Assembly: GCA_031258505.1 (NCBI GenBank) | Contig: JAIRMT010000006.1 | Coordinates: 1 to 11,579, forward strand | DNA: 11,579 nt | Reading direction: 5' to 3' | DNA from: Treponema sp. | GTDB taxonomy: Bacteria > Spirochaetota > Spirochaetia > Treponematales > Breznakiellaceae | In this document: one piece after another, positions 11,192 to 11,579 of the stretch | How the letters are laid out: every line of letters starts with the position of its first letter | Position numbering within the stretch: position 1 is the stretch's first letter | The notes under the pieces: generated by a model | Told to the model about the DNA's origin: nothing | The model's database searches: none | What the model saw: only the letters and a program-made list of their open reading frames with translations | Program-made: the position numbers and the translations under genes

Positions 11192-11579
11192 TTAAGTCTC
11201 CTTTTGTATTGAGATTGAAGCGTTTTTATGACAAAACGCTGTTCTACCTAAAGATGTTGGCTTGGAGTCTAAAGACTTTGAGGCGGAGTCTTTAGACTTT
11301 GGGATGAAGTCTTTAGACTTTGAAGTGAAGTCTTTAGACTTTGAGGCGGAGTTTTTAGACTTTGGGATGAAGTCTTTAGACTTGAAGGTGATTTGAGGAA
11401 AAACTTGCTTATTTTTGTAAACTGAAAGGCGCTTGCCGAAAGGTACTTGACAAACCGTGTTGTTAAGAGAGTATAATGGGAGCCGGGAGCCGGGAGCCGG
11501 GAGCCGGGAGCCGGGAGCCGGGAGCCGGGAGCCGGGAGCCGGGAGCCGGGAGCCGGGAGCCGGGAGCCGGGAGCCGGGA
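11192..11579 (-). CDS. Open frame through both right-end arrays (partial, speculative)
   Basis: A minus-strand frame is open from the right edge to a TAA at 11194-11192, just 3 nt before the ATG of the 222-aa gene. It has 128 sense codons and no ATG, GTG or TTG, so any start lies outside the window. In order it encodes (RLPAPGS)n from the 7-bp array, LYSLNNTVCQVPFGKRLSVY, then heptads KSKDFIP, KSKNSAS, KSKDFTS, KSKDFIP and KSKDSAS, and a tail FCHKNASISIQKET. The close spacing would allow translational coupling. Against coding: the repeats lack stop codons in more than one frame, and a plus-strand promoter faces the other way. Confidence 0.3.
   Translation of the reverse strand, partial: PGSRLPAPGSRLPAPGSRLPAPGSRLPAPGSRLPLYSLNNTVCQVPFGKRLSVYKNKQVFPQITFKSKDFIPKSKNSASKSKDFTSKSKDFIPKSKDSASKSLDSKPTSLGRTAFCHKNASISIQKET
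11219..11240. repeat. Short inverted repeat upstream of the 222-aa gene
   Basis: AGCGTTTT and AAAACGCT form perfect 8-bp arms around TATGAC, 31 bp upstream of the ATG. A weak minus-strand TTGTCA with an AATACA 18 nt on overlaps it and could be the gene's promoter, with the dyad as operator. Confidence 0.35.
11266..11391. repeat. Tandem array 2: six 21-bp units as two 63-bp superunits
   Basis: Each unit is AGTCTTTAGACTTT plus a variable 7-mer. The tails run GAGGCGG, GGGATGA, GAAGTGA, GAGGCGG, GGGATGA, GAAGGTGA (the last shifted by one T), so the order repeats every three units. Each unit carries the dyad AGTCT-TT-AGACT; the first has AA in the middle. The sequence is unrelated to array 1 but has the same period. 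Confidence 0.95.
11447..11477 (+). promoter_or_regulatory. Sigma-70-like promoter facing the 7-bp array
   Basis: TTGACA (11447-11452) and TATAAT (11472-11477) are both perfect, separated by 19 nt, which is longer than the preferred 17. The first GGGAGCC unit begins at the base after the -10 box, so the start point (about 11484) would be inside the array. Confidence 0.55.
11478..11579. repeat. Tandem array 3: 7-bp GGGAGCC repeat, truncated by the edge
   Basis: At least 14.5 perfect copies of GGGAGCC run to the end of the window without a mismatch. A 7-bp unit shifts the reading frame with every copy gained or lost. Perfect identity suggests active slippage or recent expansion. Confidence 0.98.

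Noticed and set aside
11195..11399. Plus-strand reading of array 2 (SLDFGMK heptads)
   Set aside because: The frame is only about 52 codons after a TGA at 11228-11230 and has no plausible start or RBS. The minus-strand frame is longer and continues on both sides.

Overview
The window reads as chromosomal DNA of a free-living or gut spirochaete, most likely Treponema-like. This is an inference from base composition near 50% GC, the mix of protein families, short-period tandem repeats between genes, and AAGGAG-type ribosome binding sites. No rRNA or other phylogenetic marker is present to prove it. It divides into a housekeeping half (about 600-7600) and a repeat-rich accessory half (7600-11579).

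Housekeeping half. A minus-strand operon runs from a promoter near 4770-4790 through a divergent galactokinase (4548-3373), a cytoplasmic TPR protein (3356-2688) and an exported TPR/NHL-propeller/VWA-like protein (2686-626). The genes are 15 nt and 1 nt apart. Below it, 60-620 holds no convincing intact gene, only short protein-like frames that may be decayed, and then a consensus sigma-70 promoter firing out of the left edge. Above the operon is an elongator tRNA-Met (minus, 4992-5064) with a strong intrinsic terminator. It is divergent from thrA (plus, 5135-7600), a bifunctional aspartokinase/homoserine dehydrogenase. The two promoters overlap, and a perfect 8-bp inverted repeat sits at the thrA start region.

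Accessory half. The 630 bp between thrA and a retroviral-type aspartic protease gene (8643-8230, minus) carry 16 tandem 21-bp repeats. Next come a surface lipoprotein with two InlB/Flg_new-type modules and a Gly/Thr-rich repeat domain (10381-8843, minus, with terminator), and an unnamed 222-residue protein with a helical N-terminus and a beta-rich C-terminus (11188-10520, minus). Upstream of that gene lie a second 21-bp array, organised as two 63-bp superunits, and a 7-bp GGGAGCC array running off the right edge.

Main points of interest. All three intergenic arrays have periods that are multiples of 7 bp. A minus-strand frame stays open from the right edge through both the 7-bp and the 21-bp array and stops 3 nt before the 222-aa gene. 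A sigma-70-like promoter on the plus strand places its -10 box directly against the first GGGAGCC unit. Array 1 likewise lies in an open frame that continues in register after the protease stop codon. Copy-number change in the 7-bp array would shift frame, which makes it a candidate phase-variable locus.
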